36,363 nt of DNA from Methanosarcina sp. UBA5 (GCF_002505485.1 NZ_DAVG01000109.1:1-36363), one strand, 5' to 3'; counted from the first letter of the stretch, positions 24,654 through 32,348 are shown. Notes: a model not told the origin generated them from the sequence alone. Numbers and translations are program-made.

Positions 24654-25658
24654 TCAGACCCGTTTAATATTCATGTTGATTGCAACTTCTGCGATATCAG
24701 CACTGTATTCCGAAACCCGCCTCAGGCTTTCAAGGATCATGCTAAGTTCAATATTGCCTGGACCTTCACAATTCTGCGGCTCCAGAGAAACCCCGAACTG
24801 AGAAACTTTTTTGGCCTCTACGACGATTTTGTTAATAGCCTGCGGGTCTTCTTCGGCCATTGAGTCTATTGAGCTTTCAAAAACCTTGCAGGAGAGTTCA
24901 GCCATCTTAAAGATAGGATCATCGGCATTGACTCCTGAGTCCATTTTCATGACACTTTTTGCTATCTTTACAGCATGATCTCCCACACGCTCGATGCTTT
25001 TCGTAATAAGTCTGTATCCCAGGCACTCTCTTGGGTGCCGAATTCCGATCTTTTCAGAGAGTTCGATATCTTCAATAGAAGCCTTGAGCTGGCGGACGGC
25101 AAGAAGATAAAAACGGTCCACATCATCATCTCTCTGGATGACATCTTCAGCAATCTCCACGTTATGGTCTCTGAGAGCAGTCATGGAGTCTTCAAGCATG
25201 GAAAGCACAAGCCCATACATGTTTCTAATTACTCGGGTAAGGGGAAGATCATTGTAGTTCAGAAGGCACTGGAAGACCAGCTCATTCCGAGATTCTTCTA
25301 TAAGTTCAAGCCCTATCAACTTCTGACGCACGGAATCTTTGATGAACTTACGATCATAGGCACTGAAGCCTTTTTTGGTAGTCAGCCTGATAACGTCGTA
25401 CCCGACAAGATAATGAGAAATAAGAATCCTGAGATTATTTTCCGCACTGTCGGAGTGAATATAATCGATCGTTGCGTTGAGGGCGGAATGTTCCTTTGAA
25501 ACCGCACTGGAAGAAACAAGCAGAGTTTTATTAGGCATTGGTGTGAGCGTAAGGGTGTCCCCGGCCTCAAGTCCTATATCCCTGACCCATTTTATGGGGA
25601 GGGACACAATATAGGTAGAATTTCCGGTAAATTGAACTTTTCTTTTATCCTTAGTAAT
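24654..25658 (-). CDS. AbrB-domain PhoU-family phosphate regulator with likely non-AUG start
   Basis: Predicted regulator of phosphate uptake, about 334 residues. An N-terminal SpoVT/AbrB domain (RKVQFTGNSTYIVSLPIKWV then DIGLEAGDTLTL) precedes a helical PhoU-like region with two repeats, including RVGDHAVKIAKSVMK. The first standard start in frame is GTG at 25607, but that cuts the AbrB domain in the middle. The same frame is open upstream to 25691 and encodes the missing beta-strand. An ATT at 25656-25658 lies 6 nt behind GGGGGT and would complete the domain. I therefore place the start there, with moderate certainty; the coding assignment itself is secure. The gene is separate from the pst operon but shares a similar TATA region with it. 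Confidence 0.85.
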   Translation of the reverse strand: MTKDKRKVQFTGNSTYIVSLPIKWVRDIGLEAGDTLTLTPMPNKTLLVSSSAVSKEHSALNATIDYIHSDSAENNLRILISHYLVGYDVIRLTTKKGFSAYDRKFIKDSVRQKLIGLELIEESRNELVFQCLLNYNDLPLTRVIRNMYGLVLSMLEDSMTALRDHNVEIAEDVIQRDDDVDRFYLLAVRQLKASIEDIELSEKIGIRHPRECLGYRLITKSIERVGDHAVKIAKSVMKMDSGVNADDPIFKMAELSCKVFESSIDSMAEEDPQAINKIVVEAKKVSQFGVSLEPQNCEGPGNIELSMILESLRRVSEYSADIAEVAINMNIKRV

Positions 25659-25714
25659 AAATAAACCCCCTGAGGGTATTCTAATTAATCTTTAAGAAAC
25701 TATATAGAGGAAAG

Positions 25715-25726
25715 TAATATATAAAG
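25715..25726 (-). promoter_or_regulatory. Putative TATA box of the AbrB-PhoU gene
   Basis: The minus strand reads CTTTATATATTA followed by CTTTCC. Initiation about 25 nt downstream leaves a leader of about 38 nt if translation starts at the ATT. The sequence closely resembles the TATA region of pstS. Confidence 0.5.
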
Positions 25727-26085
25727 GTATCCTGAAAATAGGATGCTAAAGTGAGAAATAAAATATGATAATCGTGTCTAAGTATGGTATATAGGACCAT
25801 TAGTGAATGATACAAAAACATAGAGCTGCAATAAAAATCCAAGATAAATGAGGTAAAAACTAGACTGATGAAGAAACCGTTCACATAAAAACTCTTTTTT
25901 GCATTAATAGAAGATAATTCTAAAAAATACTCTAGTTGATTATTTTTCAGTAAAGAGATGTAATTAACTTAGGTAAAAAACAAAAAATGTAAGAAATAGC
26001 AGCGATAATAAAAAAGGAATAAGATTGATTAACGAGAAAATCAAGCCTCTGGTACAGTTCAAGTACAGCTAGATTTCACCTTTCA
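25727..26085. other. AT-rich intergenic stretch with no recognised content
   Basis: Between the PhoU promoter and the end of the first hemerythrin-like gene. It is low in G+C, with no coding pattern, hairpin or repeat that stands out. Confidence 0.5.
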
Positions 26086-26538
26086 TTATGTTATAGGTCT
26101 CCCAGTCTCTATCCTGTTCATGTAACTCCTTTTGAACTCAATGTATTGTTGAGCTATTTCTTCTGCTTTCTCCTGGTTCAGGAAATTTCGAGCTTCTTTA
26201 AACACCTTGCTTTCCTCTTCTTCTATATGACGATCTATACTTTGCTTCAGCTCACTGAGCTTAGTAGGCCATCCTTCATCCCTCTCTTCCATAACTTCCA
26301 TTTCAAAGATAAGGGTTTTTGCCTCATTGTGTTCTTTATAGGCCTTACTGATAAGCTCACGTAATCCTTTTATTTCTTCAAGCACCGGATAGAAGAGTCT
26401 CTCTTCTCCCATCATATGAGGATCAGCTTTAAGCTTTACTTTAAAAAAACTTACCTTTGAGCCATCCTGCAATGCTTGCCGGAGAAGGTCAGAAATCTGA
26501 TCGTGCTCTGTTTTCAGGATATTATAAATAGTTTCCAT
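26086..26538 (-). CDS. Hemerythrin-like (HHE cation-binding domain) protein 1
   Basis: Cytoplasmic four-helix-bundle protein of 150 residues that probably binds a di-iron site. Candidate ligands are His12 in TEHDQ, His41 in ADPHMMGEE with the nearby glutamates, His70 in YKEHNEAK, and His103 in RHIEEEESKVF. These follow the H...HxxxE...H...HxxxE order of the family. The ATG is preceded by AGGGGGAAATT. It is paralogous to the gene at 26886-27326, sharing the N-terminus METIY-ILK and the same Shine-Dalgarno context, but each has its own upstream spacer with TATA-like sequence. The role may be oxygen, nitric oxide or iron sensing or storage; the family does not settle this. Confidence 0.88.
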   Translation of the reverse strand: METIYNILKTEHDQISDLLRQALQDGSKVSFFKVKLKADPHMMGEERLFYPVLEEIKGLRELISKAYKEHNEAKTLIFEMEVMEERDEGWPTKLSELKQSIDRHIEEEESKVFKEARNFLNQEKAEEIAQQYIEFKRSYMNRIETGRPIT

Positions 26539-26885
26539 AATTTCCCCCTGTATTTAATATATATGGAGATGTATTTAAAAGAGCGTGTAGATAAGTAATT
26601 GATAAATTTAATTTATAAAAACAGAATTGTGTAAAAATCAGGTTTATAAGAATTAATGTTTCCTCAAAAGTCTCATCTTTATTTAACTCAATAGGAGATA
26701 TGCATAGCGATACTGAAACTCTGAAACCAACAGGTCAGTAACAAAAGCCAATAAAACTGTTAAAAACTAACCATACAATAAGCAAAAAAGTTAGAGTTGA
26801 AGTAACTTTAAAAAAGAGAAAGAGAACTGGGTAAGTAGAAATCAAGTGGATACCGGTAATCTCTTTTTCATTTACTTTTTAGCTT
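26539..26885. promoter_or_regulatory. Spacer between the two hemerythrin-like genes
   Basis: The part next to 26538 contains TATA-like strings on the minus strand (TTTTAAATAC near 26573-26582 and ATATATATTAAATAC closer in), a likely promoter for the downstream copy. The rest shows nothing recognisable. Confidence 0.45.
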
Positions 26886-27326
26886 TTAAGGCATGGGATG
26901 CTGTTGTTGAAAACTCTTTGAGAAATCAAGATATTGCTGAGCTATCTGTTGTGCTTTGTCCTCACTCAGAGTTTTTCGAGCTGCCGGAAATACTTTATTT
27001 TCCTCTTCTTCTACGTGGTGGCTTACACTTTCATCCAATTCCTTGATCTTGGAAGTCCAATTCGAACTGCCGGCATCCAGACTTTCCAGTTCGAACGAAA
27101 TGGATTTTATTTCATTGTGTTCTTCATAGGCATGGCTGACAAGCTCACGTAAGTCTTCTTTCTGCTCGAGCAGCGAATAAAGGAGTTTTTCTTCTCCAGC
27201 CAGATGAGGGTCGGTTTTGGCCTTTATTATAAAAAATGTCTCCTTTGAACCATCGCGTAGTGCTTGTTGTATAAGGTCCGAGACCTGCTTGTGTTCTGCT
27301 TTCAGTATATCATAAATTGTTTCCAT
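26886..27326 (-). CDS. Hemerythrin-like (HHE cation-binding domain) protein 2
   Basis: 146-residue paralogue of the neighbouring gene. It keeps the putative metal ligands His12 (AEHKQ), DPHLAGEEK, YEEHNEIK and HHVEEEENKVF. The start codon has AGGGGGGAAATT directly upstream, and a minus-strand TATATTTATATTTT element lies about 45 nt upstream. The C-terminus ends QQHPMP. Sequence differences from copy 1 are spread evenly, which suggests an old tandem duplication rather than a recent one. Confidence 0.88.
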   Translation of the reverse strand: METIYDILKAEHKQVSDLIQQALRDGSKETFFIIKAKTDPHLAGEEKLLYSLLEQKEDLRELVSHAYEEHNEIKSISFELESLDAGSSNWTSKIKELDESVSHHVEEEENKVFPAARKTLSEDKAQQIAQQYLDFSKSFQQQHPMP

Positions 27327-27632
27327 AATTTCCCCCCTCGTTTGAGGTATGACAAGTGATATTTTTACAAAAATATAAATATATAACTACAAGATATAAT
27401 TTATAAAAAAAGTGATATCGAAAAATGTTAACTTAGTTTTCCACTCTCACCCTGAAGGCACTTAATAGAAAAAATAAGCTATTAAAATTAAATCGTTTAA
27501 AAGTAAACAACTTAAGTAAGTTTTTTAAAGTAGAAAATTTAAACAAGTGTTTCCAAAGTAAATAGTTTAGATAAGTATTTTTGAAAGTAAACTGCTTAAA
27601 GTAAAAGATTTAAATGTAGAGATTTTGGGAGT
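27327..27632. other. AT-rich spacer containing a short imperfect tandem repeat
   Basis: Lies between the second hemerythrin-like gene and the end of the DUF421 remnant. Apart from promoter-like sequence near 27370-27390 and the tandem repeat at 27500-27610, nothing was recognised. Confidence 0.5.
27500..27610. repeat. Imperfect tandem repeat, about four units of 27-29 bp
   Basis: Four successive units begin AAAGTAAAC, AAAGTAGAA, AAAGTAAAT and AAAGTAAAC at 27500, 27527, 27555 and 27584. Each continues with a TTTA/CTTA block and a TAAGT-T-run block. Similarity is moderate and the sequence is AT-rich, but the phasing is regular. Confidence 0.65.
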
Positions 27633-28338
27633 TTATGCCTCTTCAGACAATACCCAGATATCACCTTCGCATTCCGGAAAATATCACCCTTTTCTAGCCA
27701 GGCCGTCTCACCTGTCCTATAGCAGGAGTGGAAGCCTGAACTCTTAATTTTCGTGCCAGCTTTGTGAGGTTTCCATTCCTTGATCATATCTTCAGAGATT
27801 GTTGGCAAACCCGATTTTTGCTTCCCGGTCCTGTATTTGAACACGCTCAGACTTCCATCCCTTTCAAGATAAGCAGCCTCAACTTCCCCCAAACTTCGGA
27901 CTCCTTTATTTCTCAGTAAAAGAAAAAGATCATCCTGTGTAGGAGTATGTTTTTTAAGCTCCTCTGAATCAAGAATTCCGTCAGTTATAATCTTTACAGG
28001 ACTACCTTCAGTTAAATCTTCGTACCAGAGATAACTGTTCGCCAGAGCATTCTGTACCCTGTAAATACCATAATGCTTGAAATTCCAAAAACTGACCATA
28101 AAATAGCAACATCAGGGTAAATCATAGTGTCTCCTATAGCCGATCCAAGAGTGATGATAAGCAAGAGGCCAAAAGACGTAAGCTGATGAATTGCTCTTCT
28201 TCCTAAAAAACGCATAATAATCAGCGCGAAAATGAACATGAAAGCTGATTTGAGAATTACTTCAAGTAAGAAATGCCACGGAGTATCGGCTACAAGAATC
28301 CTTGTTATTTCGAAGACCTCTATAGAAGATTCTACCAT
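27633..28338 (-). pseudogene. DUF421 (YetF-like) membrane protein gene broken by two frameshifts
   Basis: Three reading frames together give a full DUF421 protein. Frame 1 starts at ATG 28338 (MVESSIEVFEITRIL) and carries the membrane part with GRRAIHQLTSFGLLLIITLG and GDTMIYPDVAILW; it leaves the family pattern near 28050-28065. Frame 2 then carries DLTEGSPVKIITDGIL, RNKGVRSLGEVEAAYLERDG and SGFHSCYRTGETAWLEKGDI. At about 27678-27690 a third frame supplies the expected end, PECEGDIWVLSEEA, with its stop at 27633-27635; the shift is at a short T-run. The family is of unknown function. Two shifts in one gene fit a pseudogene, though sequencing error at homopolymers is possible. Confidence 0.8.
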
Positions 28339-28602
28339 ATTAATAATAAAGATATAAAATGGCTTAAAAGTTCTCAATTAAACGGTTGATGTAAAAGATT
28401 AATGATATTGAGCTCCTACGGATACTGATTTGAGTCCCAAATTCGTGAAGTTTTGGAACTATTTTCCTGATAAGAGAATCGATTAGTTATTTTAAATCCA
28501 GAGTTTAGAGAAGCTATTTTGAACAAAATAGTAGATATAGACAATGAAGCATTCGCAAATTAACGATTTTCTTGGAATAAGAGGCTCGTGAAAGTGGAAT
28601 TA
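28339..28602. other. Spacer upstream of the DUF421 remnant
   Basis: Presumably held the promoter of the DUF421 gene. No gene, strong hairpin or repeat was recognised. Confidence 0.4.
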
Positions 28603-28639
28603 AAAATGCCTTGAATAAAAATTAGGTGCCTGGAGCGTG
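28603..28639 (-). repeat. Decayed copy of the tRNA-Met 3' end and its downstream flank
   Basis: The 29 nt at 28611-28639 match 30691-30720 at 27 of 30 aligned positions (one gap, two C/T changes). The match covers the acceptor 3' strand, the discriminator, CC and the T-run after the tRNA-Met gene; a weaker match extends back to 28603. Beyond 28639 a degenerate T-arm can still be traced to about 28660. The orientation is the same as in the true tRNA gene. It is not a functional tRNA. Confidence 0.75.
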
Positions 28640-28932
28640 CATTTTGGAACGTGCATCTAACGTAAGTTCTATGTACTTTATGGGCACTGAACAGCAGATA
28701 GTAGGGAATATTCACCATGGAAAAGCTTACTGTGTAGCTGGCCTTGAATGTGATGCCCAATTACAACTGAGATAAGCCTGGAAACAATAAGAATAATAAT
28801 CAGTAACTCATAATCAGTGGCTCCTTAAGATTATCAAGGATCTTTGCAAATTACAATGATAGAAAGGATAATTTGGCTCAAGTCGACTTAAATCGATTTA
28901 AAACAACAAGAAAATGGATAAAAAAAGTTTGG
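28640..28932. other. Unassigned spacer between two tRNA-derived remnants
   Basis: Short stop-rich frames only. No coding pattern was recognised. Confidence 0.4.
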
Positions 28933-29015
28933 TGCAAGGAGTATGATTTGAACGCATGAACTTCTAATAGACCAGGCTCTGAGCCTGCGCCTTTGACCTT
29001 GCTGGCAACCCCAGA
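28933..29015 (-). pseudogene. Degenerate tRNA-Leu
   Basis: The minus strand shows the archaeal tRNA-Leu layout: GGTTGCC, then AAGGTCAAAGGCGCAGG in the D-arm region, an anticodon arm around CTCAGAG (CAG reading), a long variable arm, and a 3' end TCCTTGC-A-CC followed by a T-run. The acceptor stem pairs poorly (TCTGGGG against TCCTTGC) and the T-stem (ATGCG against CATAC) is mostly broken. I therefore call it a decayed gene or integration remnant rather than a working tRNA. Confidence 0.7.
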
Positions 29016-29315
29016 TTTGACATAATGAGTAAGTCTTGAGACATCTGTACCAAAAGAATCTAAGAGCGTGCCTTAAAAATTAATCGTGGTTCCACAATTG
29101 AGATATGACTAATGCGTTTATCTAAGAATGAGTGCAAAATCCATGAGAGAAAATACTATCCATGCAAGGTTACTGATGCCTGAATCCAGGAAAAATTTAT
29201 AGTCTGAACTTGAAGTTAATGTTACCTATCATCCAATTATAGAAATTGATTGAATTTTAAAACAGCCTCTTAGAGCAGCAGGACTTTTTGGATAGGCTCA
29301 TCCTTACAACAGGGT
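29016..29315. other. Spacer downstream of the ATP-grasp gene
   Basis: 300 nt with no open frame of note. A string TTTTTGGATAGGCTCATCC near 29286-29304 is only faintly like an insertion-sequence end and was not accepted as one. Confidence 0.4.
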
Positions 29316-30506
29316 TCAGGCACTACAGATCTTTGTTTTGCACTCAATAAAAGTTTTTATTCTCTTTGCCCTCTTTTCAAGGGATATTATTGCATCTTCT
29401 CTGGTAGAGGTGCACGAAAACAGGGAAGTGAGAAACCAATCAGGCCGTACAATCGTTCCCTGAGGAGGGATATCTGCGCCCTTTTCCCTGAGAATGACAT
29501 CCAAGAGCTGTCGGTCTATAAAAAGTTCTCGACCCGAATAGATTATTCCTCTTGCAGCAAAACGTTTAGCTTCAGATTTCTCGGGAAGTTCGCCTTTGAA
29601 GCAGTCAACATGGGCTTCAAAAAGGTTAATATTCATTGCTTTCTCGACCGTATCAAAGCTCCCCGGAAACCTGGGATTTATCTCAAGTACTATAGGGCCA
29701 GTTTCCGTAACCAGAAAGTCCACTCCATTTGAGCCCAAGAGCTTAAAATCGAGTACCAGTTCTTCAGCAAGGGTTTCCATCTCCTCTGCGTATTCTGTCC
29801 TGAAAGGAGTTATGTTCCCACAATAAGAAAATGGAAGTCTTGAGAGCCAGGGTATCCCTATTAACTGCTCATTTACTGCCACTGAGAGAGCTTCTTTTTT
29901 GGTAGAAAGTAAATAGACACTTGAAGGAATGCCTTCCAGAAAATCCTGTATAACAACTGTCTCTGCCATGAATTCCAGATCCAGCCTGCGGTGATATATA
30001 CTAGATAAATTTTCAAGGACAGATAAAAGCTCCTGTTTATCTTTAGCAACTTTATTAAAGAGTCCTGATGTACCAAAGACAGGTTTGACAATTACAGGGT
30101 ACTGGATTGCATCTATCTCGTCCGGAGAATAACAGTTCGGATGCGGGATACTAAGGACTTCAAGTCTTTTTGAGAGGTACTTTTTGTTTGAAGCTTTCTG
30201 TTTGTTATCCGGACTGCTGGCAAGTACATGGCAAGAAAAAAAGTTATGATCAAACATTTCGGTCCACGAACCCGGAACAATGGCATCAAACTCCAGCCCG
30301 AAGGCAACCATTTGAGCCTTTATCTTAGAAACATCCAGTTCAATCAGTTTTGGTCCAGCACTACGCTCCAGAAGAGCTGAAGCATATGCACATTCCTGCA
30401 AGTCAAGGAAACGGAAGGCATCGATAGAACAGACGTTATATCCGGCTCTTCGAGCGGAACAAGCAATGTTTCGGTTATTGTATCCAATTATAAGTATATT
30501 TTGCAT
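29316..30506 (-). CDS. ATP-grasp superfamily ligase (COG2232-like)
   Basis: Predicted ATP-dependent carboxylate-amine ligase, 396 residues from the chosen ATG. It begins MQNILIIGYNNRNIACSARR, a pre-ATP-grasp nucleotide-fold start. ATP-grasp signatures are YPVIVKPVFGTSGLFN (ATP-binding strand and loop), VVIQDFLEGIPSS, and the metal-binding end VDFLVTETGPIVLEINPRFPGS. The overall pattern resembles COG2232 enzymes; the substrate is unknown. The frame continues to 30536, but ATG 30506 has AGAGGGG just upstream. It is a single gene lying between the tRNA-Met gene and that gene's decayed 3' copy. Confidence 0.85.
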   Translation of the reverse strand: MQNILIIGYNNRNIACSARRAGYNVCSIDAFRFLDLQECAYASALLERSAGPKLIELDVSKIKAQMVAFGLEFDAIVPGSWTEMFDHNFFSCHVLASSPDNKQKASNKKYLSKRLEVLSIPHPNCYSPDEIDAIQYPVIVKPVFGTSGLFNKVAKDKQELLSVLENLSSIYHRRLDLEFMAETVVIQDFLEGIPSSVYLLSTKKEALSVAVNEQLIGIPWLSRLPFSYCGNITPFRTEYAEEMETLAEELVLDFKLLGSNGVDFLVTETGPIVLEINPRFPGSFDTVEKAMNINLFEAHVDCFKGELPEKSEAKRFAARGIIYSGRELFIDRQLLDVILREKGADIPPQGTIVRPDWFLTSLFSCTSTREDAIISLEKRAKRIKTFIECKTKICSA

Positions 30507-30707
30507 ATCCCCTCTAATCCCATTGGATTTACGCACTCAAGATATATAATCAAGTACAATAGCCATAAAATGCTACCGTTTTAGGTTTAAAGATTCTAAT
30601 AAGTTTGTGAGTTTTTAATATTAATTGCCTAGATCATATACTTCTAATGAGAAAATAAGACAAAATTAGGGCAAAATAGCAAAATGTGCTTTGAACAAAA
30701 AATTAGG

Positions 30708-30818
30708 TGCCCGGAGCGTGACTCGAACACGCGACCTCCAGATATCTCAGGAGATTAAAGACGCCTCATATAATTGTCCCTATGAGTCTGGCGCCCCAAC
30801 CATCTAGGCTATCCGGGC
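30708..30818 (-). tRNA. tRNA-Met (CAT), elongator type, with a 37-nt intron
   Basis: The minus strand folds as a full cloverleaf: acceptor GCCCGGA/TCCGGGC, D-stem GCCT/GGGC, anticodon stem CCAGA/TCTGG, variable AGGTC, and T-arm GCGTG-TTCGAGT-CACGC. The anticodon loop is CTCATA plus A, interrupted after position 37 by an intron at 30744-30780. Exons total 74 nt. The discriminator is A, and the gene encodes CC but not the final A of CCA. The resemblance of the anticodon arm to intron-bearing archaeal elongator tRNA-Met supports Met rather than Ile2, which also reads from CAT. A TATA-like box lies about 28 nt upstream and a T-run follows the gene. Confidence 0.93.
30744..30780 (-). other. tRNA-Met intron
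   Basis: 37 nt inserted between positions 37 and 38 of the anticodon loop, the standard archaeal site. Intron sequence TATGAG can pair with the CTCATA of the anticodon loop, and ATCTC/GAGAT forms a second small hairpin. This is consistent with a bulge-helix-bulge substrate for the archaeal splicing endonuclease. Confidence 0.85.
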
Positions 30819-30840
30819 TTGCAACACACAAATGTACAAA

Positions 30841-30851
30841 GATATATTAAA
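30841..30851 (-). promoter_or_regulatory. Putative TATA box of tRNA-Met
   Basis: The minus strand reads TTTAATATATC, centred about 28 nt upstream of the tRNA 5' end, the usual archaeal distance for a transcript starting at or near the mature end. Confidence 0.6.
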
Positions 30852-31595
30852 GGCTAACGATCGGAATAACGAAAAAACCGATTTTTTTGTAAATATTTTT
30901 GAGATGAAGACGACCTGAGAATGAGAGAGCTACAATGTATCTGGAGTTATACCTCTGTTCTACTCACCAAAGAGCTTTGTAAATACCGCAAGCAATCGGA
31001 CTTGAACTTGATCTGCTCGTGAAAGATTCTTGGGAGGCTACGATTACAACCGACAGCTCAGTCGGTGGTTCTTTTGTGAACTATCCTGAAACTTTTACCT
31101 ATCATAAGAGTGGCACGGTTTGTTATAAAGGTAAGATATCTCATTTCCTCCCATCCTATAAAGAAGAAGGAACAGAAGAGATTAAAGAGGTTATCTACCG
31201 AAAGTTCGTTGGCGATGTTAATGTCGGCAGAAAAGGAGTGCGCATATAAAATAAAGATTGATCTCTGAGTAATAATATCAATAAAATCTTCAGAAAGTGA
31301 TTTAGTTGGTAGGCATGCCAGGCGAGAAATGGGATAAAATAGTAAAAATCAAGTTGAAAATAGGTGGTCCACCAATAATCAGTTGATGTTTTCCAGAGTA
31401 TTTATACTCGTATTCCGTCTCATGCTCTGCTGATGTACACTAAATTTTCTGTACATAGGGAAGCTTAGAAAATAGATAAACTAAGCAAAAACACTAAAGA
31501 TAAAGTGTCAACCAGCTACTAATGCACTACCAAATAACTGAAAAAACAATAAAAAGAAAAAGAGGATAAAAAAGCTTTACCCTTTCTTTGAAATA
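30852..31595. other. Intergenic region with a probable gene remnant
   Basis: Contains the decayed open frame at 30933-31249. The rest (31250-31595) shows no coding pattern and includes the lipoprotein gene's 3' flank, which is T-rich on the minus strand and may terminate it. Confidence 0.4.
30933..31249 (+). pseudogene. Possible decayed hypothetical gene
   Basis: One frame runs from ATG 30933 (MYLELYLCSTHQRAL) through a TAA at 30978-30980 and onwards as IPQAIGLELDLLVKDSWEA to a stop at 31247-31249. Downstream of the TAA the sequence has protein-like composition, with VNYPETFTYHKSGTVCYKG and EEIKEVIYRKFVGD. A GTG at 31019 would give 76 residues but has no Shine-Dalgarno. It is not recognised. 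It could be a nonsense-interrupted gene or chance. Confidence 0.3.
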
Positions 31596-32348
31596 TCAGT
31601 ATCCTGTTGCTTCTGCCAGCTGCCTAACCAGAGAGTCATCAGCGGTAGTTCCGGTAACCACAAACACATAGTTTCCGTTGCTCCAGATATAGGAATACCT
31701 AGGAACCTCTTTTCCTTCAATTGTGACGTAATCTGCAATTCTTACAGCTGAATGTCCATTAAATGACTCATCGACAAAACGGGAGCCTTCTGTTAATGGC
31801 TTGAAGGAAGATTTGTATGCATCTATCAGATTAGTTGTAGCCTCAGCATTCCCAAACTCGATTACATCCAGATAGAAGTCCGACTCATTATATTTGTACA
31901 TTCCTTCGGATCCTCCAACAACTTTTGAAACATTTTCTGCATTGTAATCGATTTTGATATCAGAAGCATTAAGGGTGGTAGATCCAACGTATTCAAAACC
32001 TTCAGGAAGGTTTTTAAGCTTGCTAATGTCAGCCGCACTTTCAGTAGAATTCACGCCTGTTCCCGAATTACTTGAATCTGTTATACTAGATGCGGGCTTG
32101 CTAAGCTCGCTAGTGTTAGCCACACTTTGAGTAGAAGTTACATTTGCTTCCAGGCTACTCGGCTCCGTTCCATTAACTGCAGACTCGTTAAGCTCGCTAA
32201 TATTAGCCGTACTTTCAGCAGGATTTAAATTTTCTCCCGAGTTATTGGGCTCTGTTCCATTGACTGCGGAATTTTTATCGCCCACGCAGCCTGAAAACGC
32301 GACTAATAAAACCGCAAGTGCAGATATTAAAGCCACCATTTTTTTCAT
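31596..32348 (-). CDS. Ser/Thr/Asn-rich lipoprotein with three 29-residue repeats
   Basis: Predicted surface lipoprotein of 250 residues, not assigned to a known family. The signal is MKKMVALISALAVLLVAFSG with the lipidated Cys at residue 21. Residues 27-113 are three tandem 29-residue repeats rich in Asn-X-Ser/Thr sequons, probably a glycosylated stalk. A compact C-terminal domain follows (LPEGFEYVGSTTLNASDIKI ... YVFVVTGTTADDSLVRQLAE). The ATG at 32348 has AGGTGA just upstream. A GTG at 32357 is inside that Shine-Dalgarno, so I do not use it. It lies downstream of the S-layer gene on the same strand with a 171-nt gap, probably as its own unit. Confidence 0.85.
   Translation of the reverse strand: MKKMVALISALAVLLVAFSGCVGDKNSAVNGTEPNNSGENLNPAESTANISELNESAVNGTEPSSLEANVTSTQSVANTSELSKPASSITDSSNSGTGVNSTESAADISKLKNLPEGFEYVGSTTLNASDIKIDYNAENVSKVVGGSEGMYKYNESDFYLDVIEFGNAEATTNLIDAYKSSFKPLTEGSRFVDESFNGHSAVRIADYVTIEGKEVPRYSYIWSNGNYVFVVTGTTADDSLVRQLAEATGY
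32010..32270 (-). repeat. Three in-frame 87-bp repeats in the lipoprotein stalk
   Basis: Units of exactly 29 codons begin SAVNGTEPNNSGENLN, SAVNGTEPSSLEANVT and PASSITDSSNSGTGVN, and end in -STANISELNE, -SVANTSELSK and -SAADISKLKN. The first two are closest. Confidence 0.85.

Noticed and set aside
27500..27610. The tandem repeat as a CRISPR array
   Set aside because: Units are contiguous with no spacers, repeats are imperfect, and no cas gene is present.
28560..28760. A 66-residue open frame on the minus strand
   Set aside because: It runs through the decayed tRNA-Met copy, has no Shine-Dalgarno and has no protein-like pattern.
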